DNA from: Hirsutella rhossiliensis
Lineage: Eukaryota; Ascomycota; Sordariomycetes; Hypocreales; Ophiocordycipitaceae
Reading direction: 5' to 3'
DNA length: 64,000 bases
Assembly (NCBI RefSeq): GCF_020360975.1
Contig: NW_025408682.1
Location: forward strand, 1,346,501 to 1,410,500
Each line of letters begins with the position of its first letter. The first letter of the stretch is position 1. The notes below the pieces were generated by a model. The model saw nothing but the letters and a program-made list of their open reading frames with translations. It was not told where the DNA came from and searched no databases. The translations under genes were made by a program, and so were the position numbers. Positions 1 through 10,847 of this stretch are shown piece after piece.

Positions 1-417
1 ACCATGCTCCTTGGCCAGGAAGTCGGCGAGCCAGCTCAGGCACTACACCGTCTTTCAAAGTCGTGAGCCTTTCTTCTGCTGTTACTGTGTGCAGGTATGC
101 ACGTAACTGCCCCGTCAGGGATATCCAGCACCGGGATGCGGGACAACTGCCGCCTCGAAGGCTGAAACATGTAGGGATCAGGCAACTCATGCTTTTGGTT
201 TTGCATCATGGCACTTGTGGCACAGGCAAATCTCCTACCTCTCAAGGAATGTCCTTTTGCGCGCAGCAGGCGTCTTGTTCCAGCCTTGCCTCGGCCTTGG
301 TCCCCTTGCCCGCTGCGTATCGCCGTGATGCTCTGTCGATGCAGCCCATACACGATTGCCTTTTCAGTTGATCAGGTCCCGGAAAAGACTGTAACCGGAG
401 ATTACACTTCTTACAGT
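1..417. other. Left edge, no gene assigned
   Basis: Short open frames occur on both strands but none resembles a known family. The first 40 bases read on the minus strand could be the end of an exon that runs off the window, but this cannot be supported. Confidence 0.5.
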
Positions 418-2178
418 CTATAGTGTTACCTCACGAACCTCGTATCCCACAGCTTTCGCCGGCCGAATCACGCCACCAATACACTTCTCCACATCTGAAG
501 AATTATGTATTTCAATATCCGCCCGCGACAGCAGAACAGCCAGCATCATCTTCACCTGCAGCAGCACAAAGCCCGAGCTGGGGCAGGCCCTCGGGCCGGC
601 CAGGAAGGGCAGATATTCGCAGCGGTTCTGCACGCTGTTTGTATTCACACCCAGCCATCTCTCGGGCCTGAAGTCGTCGGCAGTCTCACCCCAAATCTGC
701 TTGTCCCGATGCAAAAGGTGGACTGAAGAGAAGAGCTGCGTCCCCCGGGGCAGTACGACGGTGTCGTTGTCTCTTGTCTCAACTATAATGGGCCGGGTGA
801 CCCTGCGCGCTGTGGTCGAAATTGGCGGATGCAGACGGAACAGCTCGGTCACCACGGCATCCAAGTAAGGCATTGAACGAAGAGTGTCGAAATCGACATG
901 GTCTGCGTTGCATCCTTTGCCGCGAAGCTCTCTGCGCAGCTTGTGTATAACCTCGGGATGGCGGCTGAGCTCGAAAATGGCCCAGAAAAGTGCGAGCGCG
1001 GAAGCGTCGTGACCAAGAGAAAATATCTGGCGAGCCTGAGCAAGGACATCATCCGTCATTGGCGCTCTCTGGGAGTCTCCAGACTGCGTTGATAACCTCG
1101 TCAGGAGACCAAGTCTACAGCTTTCTGAATCCCCAACCCCAAGATTTCGACTCAGGAGGTTTATTACGGCTGTTTCGATGTCGTCTCTAATGTCCTGTTC
1201 GACACGATCCGGCACTCTAAATGATTTCCCGGCGATGAAATTGCGGAGGGCGTGTCGCCAAAGGTGCGATGGGTTTCCGACAATGTCGCCGTATCGAGCC
1301 AGCGCGGAGACGAGGTCCCCTGCTGAGTCGGACACGTTATCAACGCCCAGGGCTATGAACCAGACAGTATCAAGCGCGTAAGCCTCCATGGCCTTGCGGA
1401 GATCATGTCCGGATTTGCCGTCTATAATCTTTTGCGCATGTCTCTGTGCGACACGCAGGATGCCTGGATGCGAGTCCCTCAGAGCCGTCGGGCTGTTGAA
1501 GTCTCTGAGAAACCCGTTCCGCCAGCGGTGCCAGTCCTCGCCATCAGCCGTCGCGGCGGTGTAGCCAATCAGTCGTTGGTTGATGCCGAAAGGGCCCTTG
1601 CCATCTTGACCAAAGCGGGTGATGTTATCCGTGTTCTTGGCATAGACCTGACGAATGATGGCCGGGTCCCGGAGATAGACGATGGGGATTGTGCCAACGG
1701 ATGAACAGGACAGGCCGCAATCTTGGGCCAGCTCGAACAAGGTGGTCATGGTCGAGGTGTAGAGGCCTTGGTTGCACATCTGGGGAAGGATGCCCAAGAC
1801 CGGGTAGCCCGCAGCCTTTGGCACATTGCGCAGGGGGGAAGCTGTCAGACTGTTGACGCAGTCTGACACGTGGACCCGGATGAGGTTTGACTGCGACCGT
1901 AGGACCCGGTAGGTGGCGGCGACGAGCGGCCTCAGCCTCACTTGAAGCTCTGTTAGGATCCTCGATAGCGTCGAGACGCCGACGAAGTCAAAGGGAGTCA
2001 TGCTTGCGGCCGGGGCTGAAGAGAGGAATTGCGGATCGGGACATGCGGAAAGAGGCCCCATGATGAGCCGAGTATGGCTTTGAGCCAGATAAATAGATGG
2101 GCGTCTGGGTTCAAGATGCTCGTACAAACGGCGATCAGTAGCGGTGAGCAGCACTCCATTCCGAGGGCATTCGTCCAA
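418..2178 (-). CDS. Cytochrome P450 monooxygenase (divergent signature motifs)
   Basis: Single open frame of 586 codons. Likely a haem-thiolate monooxygenase; the substrate is unknown. The helix-I stretch reads FSLGHDASALALFW, the ExxR motif is ELFRLHPP, the PERF-type motif is FRPERW, and the haem loop is FLAGPRACPSSGF with the thiolate Cys at about residue 532. The usual Gly two residues after that Cys is Ser. In helix I the usual AGxDT reads LGHDA. A typical fungal P450 has about 500-530 residues, so translation more likely starts at Met40 (position 2061) or Met60 (position 2001) than at Met1. A TM anchor is not obvious near those starts. There are no neighbouring biosynthetic core genes, so the pathway is unknown. 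The family assignment is firm; activity is uncertain because of the motif changes. Confidence 0.87.
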   Translation of the reverse strand: MDECPRNGVLLTATDRRLYEHLEPRRPSIYLAQSHTRLIMGPLSACPDPQFLSSAPAASMTPFDFVGVSTLSRILTELQVRLRPLVAATYRVLRSQSNLIRVHVSDCVNSLTASPLRNVPKAAGYPVLGILPQMCNQGLYTSTMTTLFELAQDCGLSCSSVGTIPIVYLRDPAIIRQVYAKNTDNITRFGQDGKGPFGINQRLIGYTAATADGEDWHRWRNGFLRDFNSPTALRDSHPGILRVAQRHAQKIIDGKSGHDLRKAMEAYALDTVWFIALGVDNVSDSAGDLVSALARYGDIVGNPSHLWRHALRNFIAGKSFRVPDRVEQDIRDDIETAVINLLSRNLGVGDSESCRLGLLTRLSTQSGDSQRAPMTDDVLAQARQIFSLGHDASALALFWAIFELSRHPEVIHKLRRELRGKGCNADHVDFDTLRSMPYLDAVVTELFRLHPPISTTARRVTRPIIVETRDNDTVVLPRGTQLFSSVHLLHRDKQIWGETADDFRPERWLGVNTNSVQNRCEYLPFLAGPRACPSSGFVLLQVKMMLAVLLSRADIEIHNSSDVEKCIGGVIRPAKAVGYEVREVTL

Positions 2179-3980
2179 TATAAAGACGAAGCAAGCGAGA
2201 GACTACATACAGTCTGGACCACAGCAACGGCGATGTGTATGTAGCTGCTGCCGAGGATCGAAAACGATACGCACGCGTGGCGTGACGGTGACAGACTGCC
2301 GGGAAAAAGGAAATCAAAGGTATTATACCCGCCACCCTGCATGAGCAGCGAGAGCTAAAAGGCTGTCGATGGAGCGGTGCCCATGCCAGCTGCGAATCGC
2401 CGTGACATACAGGACGGACGCCCACTGCAGGGTTCCGCCCCGAGGCCATTCTCGGTGAAGCAGCGCTGGACAAGGCGAGACGCAGCTCTGCGTGTGTCCC
2501 GGAACTTGTCATGGGCTAGTGCTGCATCCGTGGCCTGCCGGCATGCGGCAGCTCGCTTTTGGGCAGCAATCCGGGGCATGCGGTTTGGGACTTTTGCCCT
2601 CGCGTGAAGCGGAGTCCTGATCTGATGGTGATACCCGGCATCAGATGGCTGCACGACAGGCATGTTGCGGGGTGATCTGGCTGGCCTTTACGCTCTGCTT
2701 GTCTTCTCTTTCCTCTCTCCTCCTTGCCCGCCTTGCCCGCCTTGCCCTCCTTGCCCTCCTTGCTAGGTCTCCTACCGGTCTTCATACCCAGCCCCCGTCG
2801 TTGTTGGCTCCGCGTAAAGACGACATCATGGAGCGGGAGGCTCGGGCCCTCCCCACACTGCATGCATTCACCTTCTCTTCTTTTCGGCCCCGGGCGCACC
2901 AGTCTCTCTAGCTCGCCGCGCGTCTGTACTCCATTGGCATTGATCTCCGACGGACGCCTGCATGCATGATGCAGAACGGGTACTCAGACAGTCGGACAGC
3001 TACGGGACCGATAATCCGCGGTCAAAGTCATCGGGCAACGCGTCGCCTCGCCTGCAAACTCAACCGGATTCCTGGGGCCTTGTGCACCCCGTGTCCATGC
3101 AGTTTCCCCGGCTGCTTGTGGGGCTGATTCGACCATTCGATCAAGGGTTGACCCAGTACATGGCAGCCATCCGATCTGGCAAGAGACTTACTTGCATAGA
3201 CGCACATGTACTTTGCATATGCATTGCCACGACAAGGTCCGGGAGGACTGAGGATGCCGGGGATGTGCACATGTATCCAGCGGGCCCAAAGGAGTATCCA
3301 TGGGCAAGAAGCTCTCGAGGAATACGGAAACTTCCAATTCGGGACAACAAGCTCCGTCTCGGCGCGTAACTGGCCAAAAGGCCATCATCAACGTGCTTTG
3401 AACGGGCTACGTGTGGATTAGCTTCGTCTTGCAACGTGACGAGTTACTCATATATTCTATAAGAAAGCATCTTGTTCCGCCAATGCCAGCTTCGATACAG
3501 ATGGGGCAAATCATGGAAACAGAACTTGAGAATACGCCACAGCCCCCCGTGATGCTTCAATAGTCTCTGACACGCACCCAGGGCCTAGTGACCCAGCTTC
3601 GAGGGTGCAAGTTGGGTATACGTGCATCTCCTCGAGCACTAATGCCGTTGACGGATGATGGCCTGTGAGTTTGGATGATGCTCTGGAATGCCTGCCGTGT
3701 CTCCGGAGGGGAGCAATGCGAGCCGGCTGCGGAGAGCTGCAGCCTTGCCGCGGAAGATTGCCTGCGCCATCTCGCTTTAGCCTATGGTGTGGTATCCGTG
3801 AATACAAGGATATTTCCGGAGAACCCCCCGCGGCAACTCGACAAACGCAGTCTTCTGGCAGCTGCAGCACGGGCATGTCCATATGGAGTAAGGAGTGAGT
3901 GACGTGGGAAGTGGCGTGTACTATTGCCATCCGTGTCGGTGACGACCCGCTACATACAGTAGATTGCCCAGCTTTACTAC
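2179..3980. other. Intergenic stretch between P450 and hAT remnant
   Basis: No frame here resembles a known protein. It contains a C/T-rich run with imperfect CTTGCCCGC/CTTGCCCTC repeats (about 2721-2765). I looked for an inverted copy of the candidate hAT end near 7160 and did not see one. Confidence 0.5.
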
Positions 3981-6682
3981 CTATTCTCCATTCAGACTCT
4001 TGCCCATCAGTTGAAGAACTTGCCTCCAATTGTCCCCTTCAAGCAGACCAAGAGGAAGTGTCGGCTGATAGATGCCAGCTTTACTCCAGGAACGAAGACA
4101 CTGCGCCATCGCCACAATATGGCGTCGTAGGCGAGATCTCAGTGGTGTTATCATCCTCCCACAGCTGCTAAAATCTCTTTCCGTTCCTGCTGAAGACGAC
4201 GCGATGGTAAGGTAGTCAACAGCCATATAAGACAGCCGAGGAAACCGCGCAACACCAACGTCCTTCCACCAAGCGATTGGGTCCGTTTTGTATGCGATAT
4301 TTTCCACCGGCGGCTCTGATAGGTACTGATCAAGCTCGTCCTGTTCTTGCAAGGCGGTTGACTGCTTTGGTCCTTTAATTTGCCGCCCTCGAGGCTCAGG
4401 GCAAGCCAATGATCGACTAAACGCCAATCGACGCTCAATATAGTCCAAGCCACTATTAGTCGTATCCGCTGAAACACCATCGCAGGATTGCCGATGAGCC
4501 ATGTTCTTGTACCTCTCTTTCCAGACTGTCGCTAAGCTTCTCGCATATGTTCTTTCCCACCCGACGTCTGACGAGACGGAGTTGGCTCCAAAGCCGTTCC
4601 AGAGCGCGCCACTTCTTGCAGGGGTGGAACACCACTGCCGCTACATATGCGGTTGAGGTCAGCTTGCTATAGTAGTCGTTCAGCTTCTTCCATCCGAGCT
4701 TGATGTAAATCTTCAAAACCCTGCGAGTTCTTGCGTCCATGTCATTGAACAGGTGAACCTCTTTCATGGTCTGATCTTCGTTCTCTTCGATTATAACTCC
4801 TGAACTGCTAGTTCGAGGTGGTCAAGGAGCATCTCTACCACCGGGAAGTACTCATCGAACCCTCCTGACGTGGAGCGTTTACCAGCAATACCCTCGCCCT
4901 GGAGTTGCTTCGAGGCGATCTTGAATGGCTGAAGGATCTTCTGAACCGCAACAACGACCTTCCATTCTTCAAGGGAAAGTTGTTCTTTCAGTATCGCTGG
5001 TTTGTCCTGTTCTTTGCCGCCTTTGCCAAGCCATCGTTCCTCGATGATGGAAAACATCCTGTTCAAAGCCGTACGCTTCAGCAGAGCGCGTGAGGCCATC
5101 GCCTCATCGGATTGCCAGCGAGTGCAGACGTTTTGAACCCACGTAAGAATAGGTTCAGTAGGAGCGGTTTGCCGTTGAGCTTCGTAAAAGACCTCGAGAA
5201 GTTGACTGCTCGTTCGAAGAGCAATGCCAATATTGTGAAGTTTGCCAAATGGCCCAAACTTGCGGTACTTGTCCACTTCTTCGCCATTGATGATGTCGGG
5301 CAGTACGTCCTGATCCTGACTGCCTTCTGGGACTGTTTCAACCTCGAATCCTTCTTCCATGCTCGGCACACAGAAGTCGTCGTCGGTCGCCAGCTCATTG
5401 ATAGCGTCGGACAACTGGCGCTGCTCTTCCTCTTCAGCCACAAAGTCCTTATCGCCCCAATGAGCAAGCAACTCGTTGAAATTATCCCTTTTGCTGCCGT
5501 ACATCATAGCCCTGACGGCCAGGTTCAGAAAATGAGGGCGCAGCGGATGCGACGCTCTTCCTGTCGAAATCGAACTCAGCGGCAAGCGCTTCCACAGCCG
5601 TATCATTATTCGTAGCGTTGTCAAGCGTGTAGTACCCGATTCTGACGCCGGATAACAGTCAAGATTGTCAGCTAACGGACCCAAGAAGTGTTGACTGTGG
5701 TTCTATACCTGTCTTCAAGACCAAACGCGCATATTGTATCTGCAACTTCATCTGCAAGCGCTGCTCCAGTATGGCGTTTCGCGAGAGCCGGCAAAGCCAA
5801 GAGGATTCCCATTGGTTCCAATCTTGGTCGATAAAGTGGGCGTTGATACCGAGGAATGATGTGTTTTGTCGGGAAGTCCAGCCATCAAAGGTAAAATGAA
5901 TCATACTTCTCGCTCTTTGAAGCAGCTCGCAAAGCGGACCAAGAGCGCGATTATACTCATCTAGTAGCAGATTCACAAGCGTTTTGCCAGTTGGTATCTG
6001 GCCTTCCTGGAGAGCCGGGTTGTTGTAGAGAAGGAGTCGTCTGAAGCGCTCAGAGTTTACGACATTAAAGGGGGAGGTTATGATATGTAAGCCAGTCGAG
6101 CAGGAGCAGTTGATTCATCTTCGGATCGAATAACGTATGCAGATTGCTGAGAAGAGTCTGATCTCGAGGGTTCGTCGGATCGGCGCGAAGCATATCAAGC
6201 AGGTTCCGTTCTGCACCTCCACTCCCGGTAACTGAGCCTGCACGTTGTCTAGAAGGTGGCTGACAAGTTAGCGGGCATGATCGAACGACGTGGAGATGGG
6301 GTACGGAGAGGTGGCACAAACCACGACTTTGTGCTCCTTCCTCAGATGTCGGACGACGCTTCCCCCCAGTCGAAGCGATGAAGACGTAATGTGCTGTCTT
6401 CGGCCTGTCCCGGAGGAAGCATCTCTCGCAGATCCATACGATCTTGTGGGGCCGTGACCTGTTGTCCTTCATTCTGAATCCGAATTGCCACCACCACGTC
6501 CGTTCTCGAGAAGGGTCGTGGCAAATCGTGAAGCCGGGGAACCGCCCAAATTTATCAGTCGTCCAAGCTTCATAATCTGGAAACCCCATGGGTGCATATT
6601 TAGTTGATGCTGAACTGGTTGTCGGCTCGGAAGGCGGCGGCGTGGAGGAGGCGATCTCTATGTCCTCATCAAGCGCGTCCAT
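3981..6682 (-). pseudogene. hAT-family transposase, broken by several frameshifts
   Basis: Reading 5' to 3' on the minus strand, all parts of a fungal hAT transposase occur in order but in shifting frames. Start [10 protein letters not shown] at 6682; a BED-type zinc finger (CERC, then HLRKEH after a frame change); the FTFDGWTS segment near 5890; LDNATNND near 5620; and the C-terminal hATC dimerisation domain (FPRLSYMAVDYL, then LRSWSK) near 4080-4270. Two introns look plausible, at about 6260-6321 and 5642-5708 (GTATAG donor, CTGAC branch, CAG acceptor). About seven single-base frame changes are needed, near 6362-6367 (run of six C), 6070-6074 (run of five G), 5815, 5557, 5535, 4797 and 4500. 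Three are at or near short homopolymers. Codon sense is otherwise well kept, so this is either recent decay or sequence error. No 3' terminal repeat was recognised. Confidence 0.85.
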
Positions 6683-7029
6683 GGTGGGAAACGTCCGTAA
6701 ACAATGTGGGCGAGGTCAAATCGAAGGGTGCGAGGCTGATAAGGTCGAATCTGTATGAAGTCTACTCGGACAGGCTGAGGCCCGAAATAATTCCTGGTTG
6801 CGACGCGTACTGATTCCGTTGAACGGGGAGGACTTGCAAACGCAAGAGACGGAGAGATCAATTTACTTTTGTCGACACGCGACGCGCGGCAACAAGATAG
6901 ATATGACTGGCTGCCTGGGACCCCCGGTCGTTTGCCAGGGTGTTTGGCAGACGCGTCGGGCGGCAGCATCGTCACGCATCCAACCTACGCAGCCTACCCT
7001 GGACACCTTGTATGGACATGGCGAACGAC
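6683..7029. other. 5' flank of the hAT remnant
   Basis: Non-coding sequence between the transposase start and the ATCGAT-rich tract, probably part of the element. No gene is visible. Confidence 0.4.
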
Positions 7030-7155
7030 GATCAAATCGATCGATTGGAGGTTGGATCGATACGATATCGATCGAGCAGGACTTCTAATCGATCGATCGA
7101 AATCGAAATCGATTCGATTAATCGATTCGATCAAATCGATTGTACGATCGATTTC
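7030..7155. repeat. ATCGAT-rich palindromic repeat tract
   Basis: About 125 bp dominated by overlapping copies of the palindrome ATCGAT, GATCGATC and the inverted unit ATTCGATTAATCG. GATCAAATCGAT occurs near both ends (about 7030 and 7130). Dense ATCGAT subterminal repeats are a recurrent feature of some fungal hAT elements. The tract lies about 350 bp upstream of the transposase start, as expected for a 5' subterminal region. Just outside it, CAGGCTTGGAAATCG (minus strand, ending near 7170) could be the terminal sequence. The link to the hAT is inference. Confidence 0.6.
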
Positions 7156-8947
7156 CAAGCCTGCGGATAACAATACCCGTTATATCGAACCCGAGGGCTC
7201 TTCCTACAACGTAGACACAGCGAGCGGGGATAAGCTTTGGTGTGGAATCTTGCTTCGGGGGACACAGCGACCCTCGGCGGACATGGGCACGGTCTGTCTC
7301 GCGAACCCAGGAGACAGGAGTTGAAGCGTCTGGTCAGTGACCATTGGACACCGCCTTTGACGTGACCGAGGTGGACGACTTCCTCCCACAAGAGGGCCAG
7401 ACGACATGCAATGTAATGTGATAACTTGATAAGGAGGGGCGGAAACTCTGGGCTGTCGTGAGCAGCATGTACTGAACCAGACCAACGGCACGAGGCTAGG
7501 AATCAAAGCAGTCCGCGTGAGCTGAGCACACGTTACACCAGTCGTGTGTGACAACAACTCCTGATGTTGACCTTGCCGGTCAAGGTTGGCCTGGGACGAC
7601 GTCCAGGTCAGCCATTGGAACAGTTGAGTGACCAACCAAAGGGGAAGCCTCGATGCGAGCACCAAAGCTCCCAACCCTAGCCAACTCCCTAGCCGTATCT
7701 CTTGCATATGTTCGTCCATGCCGTCGGGAACGGCATCATCCCACCCTCATGCATAGGCATGGCGGCCTTTCCCCGCAGTCGCTCACTGGTTCAAGCCTGT
7801 GTAAGGATCTCTTTCAGCTAGGGGGGAACGCATTTGAACTTACAGACAACCTCACCGCCGGGTCAGGATGGCGACAAGCTACCACAAATGCGTCAAAAAG
7901 CTGGGGAAGCGGCAGGGATCGCCACTCAAGTCCGGGGAAACGTGGTCAGGCTAAGGCATCGATGAGACAAGTGTGCACGGGTGGTCCCTCTACCAAGGTA
8001 AGCAACTAGCGATTTCCCCTGCCCAATGCGGCTCAACGAGCATATGTATGGATGCCCGACGACTTGACCACAGCCGTGCGCCCGTCCGACTTCAAGCATC
8101 AATCAACGCTCTTTACGGGAATGCAGCTTGTCACATGAGGAGAACTCCGGTTCTTGCATGGATGCAACCACGGCGCGACTTGGTAAGCGAGAACTAGTAG
8201 GATTCACAAGCATACTAGTGAGTAGAGTCGAGGAGTCGGTTGCGCCTCCGGCAACAAGTGACGCAGCTGGAAATATGGAGCTTGGACAGAAATCATATCA
8301 CCGCCTATGGAACAGACGCTTGAGCCCGGGAGGGTTGATTGTTTTCTAGAGTTGCACTGGCATTTCTAGTTGGTAAAGGGTCGCCAACATCAAAGCACTC
8401 GAACTGCCCATTTCAAACACTTTGAGTCGATGGAGATTCTACCGACACATCAAATGCGTCCTTTACAACCCCGTGTGCCTCGCAAAGCGGATCCCTTCGA
8501 AGCTTCAAGCATGCCATGCCCCCATGAGTCGACATTGCCCTCCGTCCTACTCTCATATAGAATCTCAAATCCGTCCCTGTCTGAACTTTCCATATCTGCT
8601 CCTCTCAGCCCATGTGTCCACCAAGTCATGAGCCGTTCTTCTCGCATCAAATCAACCACGAAGCTGTAGTTCACTTGCAACAGTGGTGGCAGATTGGAAG
8701 ACGCGTAGTCACAAGTCGTTCAGCGACTGTATCGGAGAACATGGGCGGGCGAGGTCGCCAGACCGAGTTCACCCACCGCGGCTAAGCACCCAACTCTGTT
8801 GTCGTAGTTGAAGCAGGCGCCTCTCACTCCAATTCGCGAAATTGCCATCAAGAGTATCGTCTCTCACCCGTCGTCATGTTTGGTCCACGGCATGCTAGTC
8901 CTCCTTTGATTGTTGAATCAGACGTCGCCCATCCTGGCAAGCCGGGT
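7156..8947. other. Intergenic stretch, no gene recognised
   Basis: About 1.8 kb with only short frames on either strand, none resembling a family. No repeats or RNA genes were seen. Confidence 0.5.
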
Positions 8948-9815
8948 TCAGGAGGCTGCTTGCCGCCGGGTTGCCAGAGCCCTTTGCCCGATGCGAACCA
9001 GGTCATCATTGAGAAGAGTATCCTTCTCGAAGCCGTTGACAGCTTGGTCCAGGAGCGTGGCGGCGATCTCGCTGACCTGGACCTGGGGCAAACCGAAGAC
9101 GGTGCATCCGACCGTCTGGAGGGCCTTGACCAACGGCCCTGACCTGCCCGGACCGTCGATCAGGCCAGGTTTGGCGACGGCGGCCTGGACCGCACCCTCG
9201 GATTGCTGCGCGAAAGTGAGGATGCGCGACTCGGCGTCGCCCTATGCAGAAGATGAGATTGAGTAGACGGTCCGCTTAGAATCGCCCAGGACAAGCGGAG
9301 ACGTACCCGCATGAGGCAGTAGTCGCCCAGGATCCAGGGTTTCTTGGCGGGATCGCGCTCGGCGTTGGAGCCGCTGACGTAGATGAAGCGGAGGGAATTG
9401 CTGGCATCGTGCCGGGGCAGCCGAGAGATGGTCTCGATGCCTGCGATGGCGTAGTCGCGAGAGATTTTGCAGACGTGCTCCCACGACATCGTCCGGGCCC
9501 GAGAGGGCGTCACGGCAATGGTCCTGCTCGGCCCGTCAGTCCATCAAGGGCGGCGGCCGACAGCAGAGGGGGCGCAGCCGGGGCGGCACACCATATACAG
9601 GCATCGGCCCCGGCCAGCTCGTGCTTGACGCTGTCCGGATAATGCTCAAAGTCGTCGCACACGACCGACTTGAGCTTCGCCGGGTCGGCGCCGGGCGGGA
9701 CCGGGGTCTGGCGACGGCCGAGGGCCACGACGGACGAGACGGCGGGATGTGAGAGGGCCTGGTGGATCAGCTCGGTGGCGACGAAGCCCGTCGAGCCGGC
9801 GACGATGAGCCTCAT
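8948..9815 (-). CDS. NmrA-like/atypical SDR NAD(P)-binding protein
   Basis: Three exons, complement of 8948-9241, 9307-9523 and 9592-9815, giving 244 residues. The introns are 65 and 68 bp with GTACGT and GTGTGC donors; the second has a CTGAC branch site and a GCAG acceptor. The N-terminus has the Rossmann dinucleotide motif GSTGFVATEL (residues about 7-16), then ADACIW, TIAVTPS across the intron, RFIYVSGSNAE and KPWILGDYCLMR. The C-terminal part, QVSEIAATLLDQ, is typical of the family. Such proteins are usually soluble nucleotide-binding oxidoreductases or redox sensors; the substrate is unknown. Length and splice phases all agree, so the gene looks intact, unlike the broken genes nearby. 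The fold assignment is firm, the function is not. Confidence 0.82.
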
Positions 9816-10847
9816 GTTGACGTGAAATTGTGAATGGCCCTCTCTGGAAGGCGGGCGGGCGGATCGACGACGTCAACAACCGGGAAGCGCGGGGGTTTTG
9901 CTGCGGAGAAGACCGCGGCTAATAACAGTGGCGTTGAGATGGACCTGTTTACATCTTAGCTCACACGGTGCGTGCGTCATACAGGTAATATAGAATATAG
10001 TCGCGGGGATACGGACGGTACGCCTGGTATAACGTTCGAGGCAGGCAGCCATGGTACGAGCAAAGCCTGTGTGATGTTGAAACGGGCCAGAAAGAGCTGG
10101 ATATATGATTTTCTCATCTCTGGTCTATGTCTTAATTTCGACTAAATATACTGCTCGATCCTCATGTCTGATTCATGCATGTCTTACTTTGAATTCCAGT
10201 GTCATGTTCTCAACCACGTGCTTCTGATATCAAGCTCACCTTTCCCGCTGGCCTGTGGAAGGGTCTTCACGTCATGAGCGTTTGTTCGCGGAATTGAGTC
10301 GTGGATTGAAAGGCTCACTCGTGGCACGCAGTATTTCATGGTCTTGCATTTTCCATATGGCTACCCGAAAGAGGGAGAAGGAGGATGTATACATCTAGTC
10401 CTTTTGCACCTTTCGGATGCGCTTTATTAATCTTTCAACGTCATCTAATGCTCTAGCTGACTGAATCGAGCGTCCTCGTGAACTTTCAGTTTTCAGACTT
10501 GCTGAACTTACGTTGAGGGAAGAAAGTCCAAGATTTAGCAGAGGAACAGAGTTGAAACAGGCTCGCCGGTATATGACAAAAAGAAGTTTCCGTCTTCTTT
10601 TGTCTCACAAGCCTTGAGGTAAGCAGCAAGGTTAGGATGCATTCCGCTCTCCAAATAGCGGTATGCTGCTCTCAATGTTACTATCACCTCTCAAAGCACT
10701 ACGGTTCGAACATGGACTCCTGCATAATGTGATAATATATGAAAGTAACAGACGCTCAGAGAGTTACCAGTTCTGGATACTTGTGTACCCGGGCCAATCT
10801 CCAGAATCGTGGCCAGCTTCATCATACACCGTCGATGCTTTCAGTCA
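9816..10847. other. Gene-free stretch of about 1 kb
   Basis: More AT-rich than its surroundings, with no frame above background and no recognisable repeat. Confidence 0.5.
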
